64,000 bases of DNA from contig CAJUTU010000008.1 of the NCBI GenBank assembly GCA_910589385.1, positions 54,528 through 118,527 of the forward strand, in the 5' to 3' direction. The notes under the pieces were generated by a model that made no database searches, was not told the origin of the DNA, and saw only the letters and a program-made list of their open reading frames with translations. The translations under genes were made by a program, and so were the position numbers. Shown here piece by piece: positions 16,244 through 24,086 of the stretch (position 1 is the stretch's first letter; each line of letters starts with the position of its first letter). Source of the DNA: an uncultured Lachnospiraceae bacterium. GTDB lineage: Bacteria; Bacillota; Clostridia; Lachnospirales; Lachnospiraceae.

Positions 16244-16343
16244 GTTTTCCGAACGCAGGTGTCGGAGGTTGGCAGGCAACGGAAAAACCTGTTATTTTCC
16301 AGACGCAGGTGCTGGAGGTTGGCAGACAACAGAAAAATCAACC
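16244..16343 (+). repeat. two tandem 50-bp repeats upstream of the PBECR4-like relic
   Basis: 16244-16293 and 16294-16343 are direct repeats with an exact 50-base period, sharing CGCAGGTG, GGAGGTTGGCAG and CAAC blocks. Each copy can fold: outer TTTTCC-type arm against GGAAAA/AGAAAA and an inner GTTG-(5)-CAAC hairpin. A -10-like TATAAT lies at 16191-16196. They do not encode a convincing peptide. The arrangement of RNA-like repeats, then a hairpin, then a gene recalls type III toxin-antitoxin loci. Confidence 0.6.
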
Positions 16344-16345
16344 AT

Positions 16346-16388
16346 GAAAAGGGGATGTTTGATGCTGCGGCATAGACGTTCCCTTTTC
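16346..16388 (+). other. strong hairpin between the repeats and the PBECR4-like gene
   Basis: 13-bp stem with two wobbles (16346-16358 against 16376-16388) and an inner ATGC/GCAT stem (16362-16365 against 16370-16373). The right arm itself contains TTTT but no further T run follows, so attenuation rather than full termination is possible. Confidence 0.5.
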
Positions 16389-16415
16389 TAAATTACTCAG
16401 ATAAAGGATGAGTCT

Positions 16416-16988
16416 ATGAACAAAAGAAGAGCAATTCAGATCATGGTAAATGCGGCAGAATTATATAAGGAGAATCTTGAGGATCAGAAAGTACTGTTTC
16501 TTTATGGTGTCCCTTCCGAGGTCAGGAAGCAGCTTATAGCAGAAAGCAAGCAATTGCCGGCCATGAAAGGCTATGAGGCAGCATTCCACTGATACAATTT
16601 TCTGCATTTAACGGAAGCAAAATTAAAAGGCACCGGAATTGACTAGGCTATCCACTTTTATCAAAAATGTTTAGATCACCGTCTTATGGAGGACGATTTC
16701 AGTTTTGCAAAAGACGGTTCTACGGCTCAAAAGCTGGATATATTGGAAAATATGATGCGCTTGAAGATGAATGCTACAATGATAGGGGATTTTACCGGTA
16801 GAGGATTAAAGCTTTTTTTTGAGAAAGCTGCAGGAAATGTATGCGGCTGTATTGGCTTTGTAAAGGACAGGAATACCAGATTGACAGAAAAGGAATCTTG
16901 TTTGGCGCCACCGGAAATTCTTGAAAACAACTATTGGATGAAGTATCATAGGATAAAAGCAATTGAAATACAAAGTGGAAAATGTTAG
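16416..16988 (+). pseudogene. decayed PBECR4-like nuclease-domain gene (two in-frame stops)
   Basis: From ATG 16416 (weak AAAGGATG upstream) one frame reads MNKRRAIQIMVNAAELY, is interrupted by TGA at 16590-16592 and TAG at 16644-16646, and resumes without frame change to TAG at 16986-16988 (FSFAKDGSTAQKLDILENMM, MIGDFTGRGLKLF, GNVCGCIGF). From memory this resembles the PBECR4 group (phage-barnase/EndoU/colicin/RelE-like nuclease fold) frequent in Clostridia. The last 35 residues look unlike that family, so the 3' end may also be rearranged. Both stops are single-base changes from sense codons. It lies immediately before the DUF262 cassette. Family assignment is moderate; the interruption is certain. 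Confidence 0.65.
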
Positions 16989-17037
16989 TATGGAATCATA
17001 TATAATTACTATATTTTGGATGGACAGGAGCCGGATT

Positions 17038-18204
17038 ATGATAGACTGGATTTCAGAAATTGAAGAAGAAGACGGCGTAGATGATGCCGGTACAATAAGG
17101 TTTGATGGAAATAGTGCAGAAGTGGATCAATGCGTATATCCGATCGTCAGTCTGAAGATTGACAGGATGCAGTTTTCTGTTTTTGAATTGAAGCGCCGAT
17201 ATGACAGGGGGGCAATCCGTCTGGATCCGGATTTCCAAAGGAATTATGTGTGGAAATCAAAACAAAAATCAGAACTGATAGAATCTATAATCATGGGGAT
17301 TCCTCTTCCTTTGATTTATCTTGCAGAAACAATGGAAGGAAATCTGGTGATTGTAGACGGCAGGCAGAGGCTCACTACTTTTTTTGATTATATGGATAAT
17401 AAATTTGCACTGAAAGGGCTAAATATTCTGCCCCGGTTAAATGGCTGCAAGTTCCATGATTTGGAGCTTGACGAAGATATGCGTAAGTTTGCCGCCGCTA
17501 TCGAAGATTTCCAGTTGATCATGCAGGTGATCAAATACCCTACGCCGGACAGAGTGCGGTTTGATATATTTGACAGAGTAAATCGGGGCGGAACTCCATT
17601 AAATAATCAGGAAATGAGGAATGCTTTATATCAGGGGCGCTCTACAAAATTATTAAACAGATTGGCTGAAAGAGACGAGTTCAAACGAGCCACAGGAAAT
17701 TCGATCAGTCCTGTTCATATGAAGGATAAATACATTATTCTGCGTGCGATTGGCTTTTATCTTTTGATAAAAGAACAGTTGGTAAAACGTAACGGAGAAA
17801 AAGTAAGATATCGAAGCGATATCGAAGAACTTTTGGGAGAAACGATGGAACAGCTTAACCGAATGAGCGGAACAGGACTACAGGAACTGGAAGAGTTATT
17901 TTGCAGAGTGATGGATGATACCTATTTTATCCTTGGGGAAGATGCGTTCCGGATTCCTACGGACAGCGGCCGCCGCCGTCCGGTCAGCATGACTCTGTTT
18001 GAAAGTTTGTTTTATTTTATGGCATTGTTTACGGAAAGACATAACTGTATCGACCCAAAAGAAATAGAAACAGCAGTAGAAGAGATGCTGGAAGACAGTG
18101 TATTTCTGAATGCCTTGACATATAATGTAGACAGTAAGATCCATGTAGACGAAAGATTTCAAGTAGTTGTAGATAAATATAAGGAGCTGGCGGATGGTAA
18201 GTAG
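17038..18204 (+). CDS. DUF262 (GmrSD/ParB-like) domain protein of a probable defence cassette
   Basis: 388 residues. The DUF262 hallmarks are present: FELKRRYDRGAIRLDPDFQR, then YVWKSKQKSELIESI, and the nucleotide-binding IVDGRQRLTTFF (about residues 103-114), followed by FDRVNRGGTPLNNQEMRNAL. This domain is found in GmrSD type IV restriction enzymes and several anti-phage systems, where it binds or hydrolyses nucleotide. The C-terminal HNH nuclease of full GmrS/D proteins is absent. Start ATG 17038, with AGGAG at 17026-17030; in-frame codons further upstream lie in the relic gene. It overlaps the ATPase gene by 11 bases, so the two are translationally coupled. Confidence 0.85.
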   Translation: MIDWISEIEEEDGVDDAGTIRFDGNSAEVDQCVYPIVSLKIDRMQFSVFELKRRYDRGAIRLDPDFQRNYVWKSKQKSELIESIIMGIPLPLIYLAETMEGNLVIVDGRQRLTTFFDYMDNKFALKGLNILPRLNGCKFHDLELDEDMRKFAAAIEDFQLIMQVIKYPTPDRVRFDIFDRVNRGGTPLNNQEMRNALYQGRSTKLLNRLAERDEFKRATGNSISPVHMKDKYIILRAIGFYLLIKEQLVKRNGEKVRYRSDIEELLGETMEQLNRMSGTGLQELEELFCRVMDDTYFILGEDAFRIPTDSGRRRPVSMTLFESLFYFMALFTERHNCIDPKEIETAVEEMLEDSVFLNALTYNVDSKIHVDERFQVVVDKYKELADGK

Positions 18205-19270
18205 AATACTTGTAGACGGGTATAAAAGCATTGACCGGATTGAGTTGGAACTGAAGGGGTTTACTCTGCTGTCAGGAATTAATTCTGCAGGAAAGTCATC
18301 GGTTATACAGGCCCTACTATATATGATACAAAGGCTGAAACTAAGGGATAATGGTGAACGGGGCTGTGAGTATGTGGATTTGGGGCGGTTTCCAGATATT
18401 AAGAATAATGTAAAGGGAAATAAAAAAATCCTGTTTGAAATTGATACAAAGGATGGAGCGGTAACGAGCAAATCCGGGGTAACGGTAACTATAGGGGAAG
18501 GTTTCAGCCTGATGGAACTGGAAACAGAACTTCCAGAGGATAAGCGCAGTTATGTAACAACACATCATATCGTATATTTACCGACAGACCGCATCGGTGT
18601 GGAAAAAGCCTATGATCTGAATACGGAGAAACCGCAGGAAATTGGAAACCATGGGGAATATACCTATTCTTTTCTGGGAATGTTCGGACAGGAAAAAATT
18701 CCTGAGGAGGCGTTTGCCTGCAAACCTGAAACGGTAGGGATGAGTTTGAATAACCAGGTGAATTACTGGTTGGAATATCTGACAGGATTTCACATCCAGA
18801 CGAATATTGTGTCTGATATTGACCAGGTTGTGGCCACTTATGCAAATGCAAAAAGCAATAGATATTACAGGGCCAGAAATGTGGGGACAGGGGTTACTTA
18901 TATTGCGACATTGCTCATAGCGGCATTGAGCTGCAAGGTAGATGATGCACTGATTATTGAGAACCCGGAGATCCATCTGCATCCAAGGGCACAGTCACGG
19001 CTTGTCGAGTTTTTAGCGTATGTATCAAATCTGGGACTACAGGTGATTCTGGAAACTCACAGCGACCATATTTATAATGGATTGAGAAAATGTATCAAGA
19101 AAGAAAAAATAATGAAAGATAAAGCGGCGATTTATTTTTTTGAACTAGATGAAACGATGCAGACTAGAGTGTATGATATCAAGCTAAATAGCCAAGGCGC
19201 GGAAGAAAACCATCCATATGGCCTTTTTGACCAGTTTGATGATGATCTGGATGAACTGCTGGGAATGTAA
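18194..19270 (+). CDS. AAA/OLD-like ATPase with DUF3696-type C-terminus
   Basis: 358 residues. Walker A GINSAGKSS (about residues 28-36) right after the first strand, Walker B/D-loop LIIENPEIHLHPRAQS (about 253-268), and the switch histidine in ILETHSDHIYNGLRK (about 283-297). The tail NHPYGLFDQFDDDLDELL matches the DUF3696 pattern. These SMC/RecF-like ATPases act as sensors or motors in defence modules. The TOPRIM nuclease of OLD proteins is absent: the protein ends right after the DUF3696-type tail. It is the middle gene of three tightly packed genes (11-base overlap before, 9-base gap after). Confidence 0.87.
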   Translation: MVSRILVDGYKSIDRIELELKGFTLLSGINSAGKSSVIQALLYMIQRLKLRDNGERGCEYVDLGRFPDIKNNVKGNKKILFEIDTKDGAVTSKSGVTVTIGEGFSLMELETELPEDKRSYVTTHHIVYLPTDRIGVEKAYDLNTEKPQEIGNHGEYTYSFLGMFGQEKIPEEAFACKPETVGMSLNNQVNYWLEYLTGFHIQTNIVSDIDQVVATYANAKSNRYYRARNVGTGVTYIATLLIAALSCKVDDALIIENPEIHLHPRAQSRLVEFLAYVSNLGLQVILETHSDHIYNGLRKCIKKEKIMKDKAAIYFFELDETMQTRVYDIKLNSQGAEENHPYGLFDQFDDDLDELLGM

Positions 19271-19279
19271 GGAGGCGGG

Positions 19280-20116
19280 ATGGAATTATTACTAAATGAG
19301 AAATCGCTGGATGGACAGTTTCAGGATCAGGATGACTTCTACCAGGTGCTGCCTGTTATGAGCAAGAACCTTGGAGCGCTCAGGAAATTAAAGATTTCAT
19401 TGTTGAAACATAGTTCATTGTATGACAGAAGGATTACAAAAGATATGACGATTATGGATCTGCAGAACAGTAAGGGGAAGGTGAATCCGATCTATCGGGA
19501 TCAGGTCAAAAAGTGGAAAAGAGAACTTTCTTCCTTGATTATGGAACCCCCTTTCTGGGATAGCGGATCATCAGAAAGCGAAGATTCATTAGAAGAGGCG
19601 GCAAGACGCAGGACAGATGTCCTTTCTTTTCCGCATCCAGATTATCAGGACCGGATGCTGGATATTGCGTATAAGGATGGATCAATACCAATAAAATCTG
19701 CGGTTACTACGCGATATCTGCTAGATCTGCTTTGGGAGCGTAAAGCGATGGGAGCATTTGAGTATCTGAAACTACGGTATAGGGAAGGGAAACTTCGGAC
19801 AGAATTTCTGGATGCTGGGATGAAAAGCATAATGGAACTGCAAAAAACAGAAGTGGAGGAACTACTTATTGCATTTGATCGATTTGAAATGAAATCATGG
19901 CCGGAGATCCAGCAGGATCGTTTTTTTTGCTATAAAAGTTACCAGCCGTCTTCGAAAAAGCAGGATTATTTTCTGCATACAGAATTTGCGGATAAAAAGA
20001 TTGATAAGTTTCGCTGTGGAAAGCATTCACAGATCAGGTGTTTTGGGTATAGGGAAGAAGAGTGTTTTTACATATTGATGATAGAACGGGATCACAGTGT
20101 GAGCGATACAGGCTGA
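19280..20116 (+). CDS. unknown third protein of the DUF262/ATPase cassette
   Basis: 278 residues, soluble, no signal peptide. I do not recognise a domain in the helical first 200 residues (MELLLNEKSLDGQF, later FPHPDYQDRMLDIAY). The last 60 residues (HTEFADKKIDKFRCGKHSQI, FGYREEECFYILMIERDHS) look like a small beta-rich fold with charged residues, reminiscent of RelE/ParE-type endpoints, but this is only a visual likeness. AAGGAGG at 19270-19276 gives a strong start. Its fixed place behind a DUF262 and a DUF3696 gene recalls the three-gene Menshen (NsnA-B-C) anti-phage system; I am not certain of that match. Confidence 0.6.
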   Translation: MELLLNEKSLDGQFQDQDDFYQVLPVMSKNLGALRKLKISLLKHSSLYDRRITKDMTIMDLQNSKGKVNPIYRDQVKKWKRELSSLIMEPPFWDSGSSESEDSLEEAARRRTDVLSFPHPDYQDRMLDIAYKDGSIPIKSAVTTRYLLDLLWERKAMGAFEYLKLRYREGKLRTEFLDAGMKSIMELQKTEVEELLIAFDRFEMKSWPEIQQDRFFCYKSYQPSSKKQDYFLHTEFADKKIDKFRCGKHSQIRCFGYREEECFYILMIERDHSVSDTG

Positions 20117-20523
20117 TTGTTTTGGGATATATAAAACGATAAATAAATTTGCGGTTTACGAAACCGTCCAGATTGCATTTACGAAAAATATACAGTGCTG
20201 CTGTATGAAGGACTGAGTATACAAGATATCAGATTTCATCATAGAAATAAAAAGAATGATATCTTGTGACGGATTTCCTTGATGCGGCAGCATTGTTTTA
20301 TTTCTGCGGAGTCTTTGGTTTTTCAAAAAGAACGATTTTTCACTTTTTGCATACTTGGTATCCCTTTCAAAAATCATAAGAACCATAAAAGTGTTTAATG
20401 TGTCTGAAAAGTCTGATAATTTTTGAAACTCAGAAAATATGTGAAATTTACACAAAATACAGAACAAAAAAACAAAGAAAACACGTGTTAAAAAATTTGA
20501 AAACTGTAAAAAACGCTGAAAAT
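20117..20523. other. AT-rich spacer between the defence cassette and the polyol operon
   Basis: No convincing gene. It contains several perfect small inverted repeats: CGGTTT/AAACCG (20152-20166), ATACAG/CTGTAT (20190-20206) and an 11-bp one, ACAAGATATCA (20220-20230) against TGATATCTTGT (20256-20266). None has a T run, so the terminator of the cassette is unclear. Confidence 0.5.
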
Positions 20524-20573
20524 CTTTGAAACAAAGAAAGTAAATTGACAAAAATACAGATTTGGAGTAAACT
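20524..20573 (+). promoter_or_regulatory. operator plus promoter of the polyol operon
   Basis: CTTTGAAACAAAG (20524-20536, a 5-bp inverted repeat around AAA), then 8 bases, TTGACA (20545-20550), 17-base spacer, TAAACT (20568-20573). The same order and the same 8-base gap recur before the symporter gene at 29363-29412. Confidence 0.75.
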
Positions 20574-20665
20574 GTAAATACATCAAAGAACAACGTTTCC
20601 GGCCGGAAGCAAAAAGATGCAAGAAGCAAAGTGGGTTTTAGATTCATGAAGAAAAGGAGAAGAAC

Positions 20666-21742
20666 ATGAAAGCATTAGCAAGATATGGAAAAGCATTTGG
20701 CGGATATCGTTTGATCGACGTGCCAGAGCCTGAATGTGGGCCAGAAGACATTATTGTTGAAATCAAAGCAGCAGCAATCTGTGGAGCAGATATGAAGCAC
20801 TACAAGGTTGACAATGGTTCTGACGAATTTAATTCCATCCGCGGCCATGAGTTTGCCGGAGAGATCGTAAAAGTAGGCGAACTGGTAAAAGACTGGAAGG
20901 TTGGCCAGAGAATCGTATCTGATAACAGCGCTCATGTATGCGGCGTTTGCCCTGCCTGCGAACAGGGAGATTTCCTCTGCTGTGAGAACAAGGTAAACCT
21001 TGGACTGGACAACAACACATGGGGCGGCGGATTTTCTAAATACTGCAAGGTTCCAGGGGAAATCTTAAGGATACATAAACATGCGATCTGGGAAATCCCG
21101 GAGAATGTAAAATACGAAGAAGCTGCAGTGCTTGACCCAATCTGCAATTCTTATAAAGCAATCGCCCAGCAGGCACATCTGCTTCCAGGACAGGACGTCG
21201 TTGTATTCGGAACAGGCCCGTTAGGACTCTTTGCGGTACAGGTTGCAAGGATCATGGGCGCTGTAAATATCGTAATGGTCGGACTGGAAGAAGACACCAA
21301 AGTTCGTTTCGGCGTTGCAAAAGAATTAGGCGCTACTCATGTAGTAAACGGATCTAAGGAAGATGTAGTAAAGAGATGTACGGAAATCTGCGGAAGAGAT
21401 AACCTTGGATTAGTTGTTGAATGCTCCGGCGCAAATATCGCTCTGAAACAGGCGATCGAAATGCTTCGTCCAAACGGAGAAGTTGTTCGTGTAGGTATGG
21501 GCTTTAAGCCATTGGAATTCTCTATTAACGATATTACATCCTGGAACAAGAGCATCATCGGACATATGGCATATGACTCTACTTCCTGGAGAAATGCGAT
21601 CCGTCTGCTGGAAGCAGGACAGATCAAAGTTCAGCCGATGATCACACACAGGCTTGGACTGTCTGAGTGGGAAAAAGGATTTGAATTGATGGCAAATAAA
21701 GAAGCAATCAAAGTAATCTTCCACTATGACTTTGAGGACTAA
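20666..21742 (+). CDS. zinc-dependent medium-chain dehydrogenase (polyol/alcohol type)
   Basis: 358 residues. MDR fold with catalytic zinc ligands: Cys in AAAICGADMKHY (about residue 38) and His-Glu in RGHEFAGEIV (about 58-66); structural zinc cysteines in VCGVCPACEQGDFLCC (about 92-107); Rossmann motif VVVFGTGPLGLFAVQ (about 173-187). Likely oxidises a polyol or secondary alcohol to a ketone with NAD(P). It is the first gene of an operon with a second such enzyme, an epimerase, a kinase and an aldolase. A GGAGAAG ribosome site precedes ATG 20666. The exact substrate is unknown. Confidence 0.85.
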   Translation: MKALARYGKAFGGYRLIDVPEPECGPEDIIVEIKAAAICGADMKHYKVDNGSDEFNSIRGHEFAGEIVKVGELVKDWKVGQRIVSDNSAHVCGVCPACEQGDFLCCENKVNLGLDNNTWGGGFSKYCKVPGEILRIHKHAIWEIPENVKYEEAAVLDPICNSYKAIAQQAHLLPGQDVVVFGTGPLGLFAVQVARIMGAVNIVMVGLEEDTKVRFGVAKELGATHVVNGSKEDVVKRCTEICGRDNLGLVVECSGANIALKQAIEMLRPNGEVVRVGMGFKPLEFSINDITSWNKSIIGHMAYDSTSWRNAIRLLEAGQIKVQPMITHRLGLSEWEKGFELMANKEAIKVIFHYDFED

Positions 21743-21764
21743 TTCCTGAAAACTGATTTTCAAG

Positions 21765-21821
21765 GCCGCAGACAGATGGCTACCCCTCCTCATCTCACGT
21801 TATTTGCTGTTCATCTGCGGC
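21765..21821 (+). other. intercistronic hairpin 1
   Basis: GCCGCAGA (21765-21772) pairs with TCTGCGGC (21814-21821), followed only by TTTG, just before the ribosome site of the next gene. It looks like a processing or stability element rather than a full terminator. Confidence 0.4.
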
Positions 21822-21844
21822 TTTGATAATAGGAGAACATATTA

Positions 21845-22540
21845 ATGGAAAAAAAGTTATTATTAGCGCCATCCATGGGATGCTGCGATTTATACGATTT
21901 TGAGAATCAGGTGCGGTTCATAGATGAGCATGCGGACTTCCTCCACATCGACATCAAAGACGGCAACTATGTAAAAACCTTTGGTGTTGGACCTGACTTT
22001 ATGACCGTTTTGAAAAAGGTAGTCAAGACGCCTATGGACGCCCACCTGATGATCAAGCATCCCCAGGAATATATCGAGGCCTGCGCGGAGGCGGGTGCGG
22101 AGTATATTACGCCCCACACAGACTGCATCGAGAGTGACGCGTTTGTAACACTGAATAAAATCATTTCCCTTGGGTGCAAGGCGGGGATTGCAATGAACCC
22201 GGCCGCGCCTTTGGAAGGGATTCGTTATTATCTTCCGCTGCTGTCCAAGGTAACCATTATGATCGTGGACGCGGGTTATGCGGGGCAGAAAGTGATCACA
22301 CAGATGTATGATAAGATCCGTACTCTTGTGCAGTGGAGAAAGGATATGGGACTGGACTTCCTGATCGAAGCAGACGGTTCCATGAATGCAGGAGTGTACG
22401 GCCCTTTATATGAAGCGGGAGCAGACGTGGTAGTATTAGGCCCGCCGGCGCTGTGGAATAAGGATCCTGATATTAAAAAAGCATGGGAGATCATGGAAAA
22501 TGAAGTGAAAACGAAACTTTCCAACTGTACAAGGGCATAA
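21845..22540 (+). CDS. ribulose-phosphate 3-epimerase family enzyme, AlsE-like (allulose-6-phosphate epimerase candidate)
   Basis: 231-residue TIM barrel. Metal and acid/base residues are conserved: His and Asp in FLHIDIKDGNY (about residues 34-44), His in MDAHLMIKHP (about 66-75), and Asp in LIEADGSMN (about 174-182). The phrase YAGQKVITQMYDKI replaces the typical GFGGQ turn. AlsE of E. coli converts D-allulose-6-phosphate to fructose-6-phosphate; the gene neighbourhood (polyol dehydrogenases, PfkB kinase, aldolase) fits a similar step better than the pentose phosphate pathway. Start ATG 21845 behind AGGAGA. Substrate is inference. Confidence 0.75.
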   Translation: MEKKLLLAPSMGCCDLYDFENQVRFIDEHADFLHIDIKDGNYVKTFGVGPDFMTVLKKVVKTPMDAHLMIKHPQEYIEACAEAGAEYITPHTDCIESDAFVTLNKIISLGCKAGIAMNPAAPLEGIRYYLPLLSKVTIMIVDAGYAGQKVITQMYDKIRTLVQWRKDMGLDFLIEADGSMNAGVYGPLYEAGADVVVLGPPALWNKDPDIKKAWEIMENEVKTKLSNCTRA

Positions 22541-22614
22541 CCAGAAGAAATCTGTGAAGTAAAAATACCATCTGAAAAAGTTATAAAAAGGATGAGAAAA
22601 GAAAGGAAAAAATT

Positions 22615-23997
22615 ATGGCATCTAATACAAAAACAAAGAGTGTGAATATCGGTGCAAGACTTGACCGTCTCCCGAATTCAGGCTGGCATATAAAAATGTG
22701 GCTGGTATCCGCTTTTGCACTGCTTGTTTGCTGGTCAAACGGTATCGGAGGCGCGGTACAGAATATTCTTTTGAATGAATTACATTGGCTGGAGGAAGGA
22801 AGCGCGCTTCTGGCAATGTGGGGCACGACTTATACGGCAGGACAGTTGTTCGGCGCTTTGGTCGGCGGGCCGATCGGTGATAAGATTGGACGCAAAAAGA
22901 GTATCCTTTTGTATGAGATCATACATATTATCGCAATGGTCGGCGGAGCAATTTCACCGAATATCGGAGTACTTTATGTATTCAGGCTGGTTCAGGGCTT
23001 TGGACTTGGCGCCCTCCTTGTTGTTTTGTTCGCAGGATTTACAGAATATGTACCAGGCAGAAACCGTGGTGTATGGTCAAGCCGGAACTCCTTCATTGGA
23101 AACTGGGCACATCCGATCTGTAACGGAATCGCATTTGTGATCGCGCTGACAGGAATGAGCTACAACATGAACTGGAGAGTTCAGTACATGATCCCGTCTA
23201 TCCTTTCCATCGTTGCATCACTGCTGATCGCAAAGAAGTTCCCGGAATCTCCGAGATGGCTGGAGGCACAGGGAAGAGTTGATGAAGCAGATGAGATCAT
23301 GACAAGGATTGAAAAAGAAATCGAAGCTTCTACAGGAAAGCCGCTCCCGCCGGTGACAGAAGCTCCAAAGGAAGTAAAACAGCTTCCATATTCCGCACTG
23401 TTCCGTGGAAAGCTTTTAAAGAGAACAATCGTTGGCTCTCTGGTACTGATCGGTATGAATACCATTCAGTATACCTTGATGACCTGGATGCCTTCTCTTT
23501 TAAGATCATTAGGGTATGATACTTCTCAGTCACAGTTTATGACCATGTTCGGACTTTTCGGCGCGCCATTTGGAATCTTTATTGCATCCCTGATCATGGA
23601 TAAGATCCCGAGACGTGTCATGGGTGTCATCTTGCTGGTAGGTATGGCTGTTCTTGGAATTATCACAGGGCAGCAGACACAGATGACAGTATTGATTGTT
23701 TCTACATTCTGCCTGAACACGATTATTTATATGTATGTATGCTATGCATCAGCAGTATATGTTCCGGAGATGTGGCCGACATCAGCCAAGCTTTCCGGTT
23801 CGGGATTCTGTAACGCAATGGGCCGTGTCAGCAACATATTCTTCCCGTTCCTTGTAACCTCAGTTGCAAGCTCCATGGGAAGCGGCGGAGTGTTTATCCT
23901 GATTTCGATTGTTGCTGCAATCATCGCGGTATGCGTATTCATCTTTGGTGTTGAGACAAGAGGAGAATCCGTTGAGGATATCGGTAACGTAGAATAA
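22615..23997 (+). CDS. MFS sugar/polyol transporter
   Basis: 460-residue major facilitator with about 12 membrane segments. Signature loops: GPIGDKIGRKKSILLYE between TM2 and TM3 (about residues 83-99) and a second at DKIPRRVMG in the C-half (about 322-330); FPESPRWLEAQGR after TM6 (about 206-218) is typical of sugar porters, as is VETRGESVEDI at the end. Probably the proton-coupled uptake route for the polyol or ketose used by this operon. The start ATG 22615 follows AAAGGAAAAAA. It lies 74 bases after the epimerase gene. Confidence 0.87.
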   Translation: MASNTKTKSVNIGARLDRLPNSGWHIKMWLVSAFALLVCWSNGIGGAVQNILLNELHWLEEGSALLAMWGTTYTAGQLFGALVGGPIGDKIGRKKSILLYEIIHIIAMVGGAISPNIGVLYVFRLVQGFGLGALLVVLFAGFTEYVPGRNRGVWSSRNSFIGNWAHPICNGIAFVIALTGMSYNMNWRVQYMIPSILSIVASLLIAKKFPESPRWLEAQGRVDEADEIMTRIEKEIEASTGKPLPPVTEAPKEVKQLPYSALFRGKLLKRTIVGSLVLIGMNTIQYTLMTWMPSLLRSLGYDTSQSQFMTMFGLFGAPFGIFIASLIMDKIPRRVMGVILLVGMAVLGIITGQQTQMTVLIVSTFCLNTIIYMYVCYASAVYVPEMWPTSAKLSGSGFCNAMGRVSNIFFPFLVTSVASSMGSGGVFILISIVAAIIAVCVFIFGVETRGESVEDIGNVE

Positions 23998-24022
23998 CAA
24001 GTTGGTTTCAGTATATATGAAA

Positions 24023-24062
24023 GCTCACGCATATGACGGCTGATTTGCGGCGGCGCGTGAGC
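24023..24062 (+). other. intercistronic hairpin 2
   Basis: GCTCACGC (24023-24030) pairs exactly with GCGTGAGC (24055-24062); no T run; lies just before the next ribosome site. Confidence 0.4.
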
Positions 24063-24086
24063 ATGTAAGGAAAGGAAATAGTCATT

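Noticed and set aside
16244..16343. Repeats considered as a CRISPR array
   Set aside because: Only two adjacent copies, no spacers, no cas genes; the period includes the whole repeat.
15828..16400. Insertion-sequence remnant in the gene-poor stretch
   Set aside because: No transposase-like peptide in any frame and no terminal inverted repeats with target duplication could be found by eye.
20156..20647. 163-codon minus-strand frame upstream of the polyol operon
   Set aside because: Very Phe-rich translation of A-rich regulatory DNA that contains the operator and promoter; no ribosome site.
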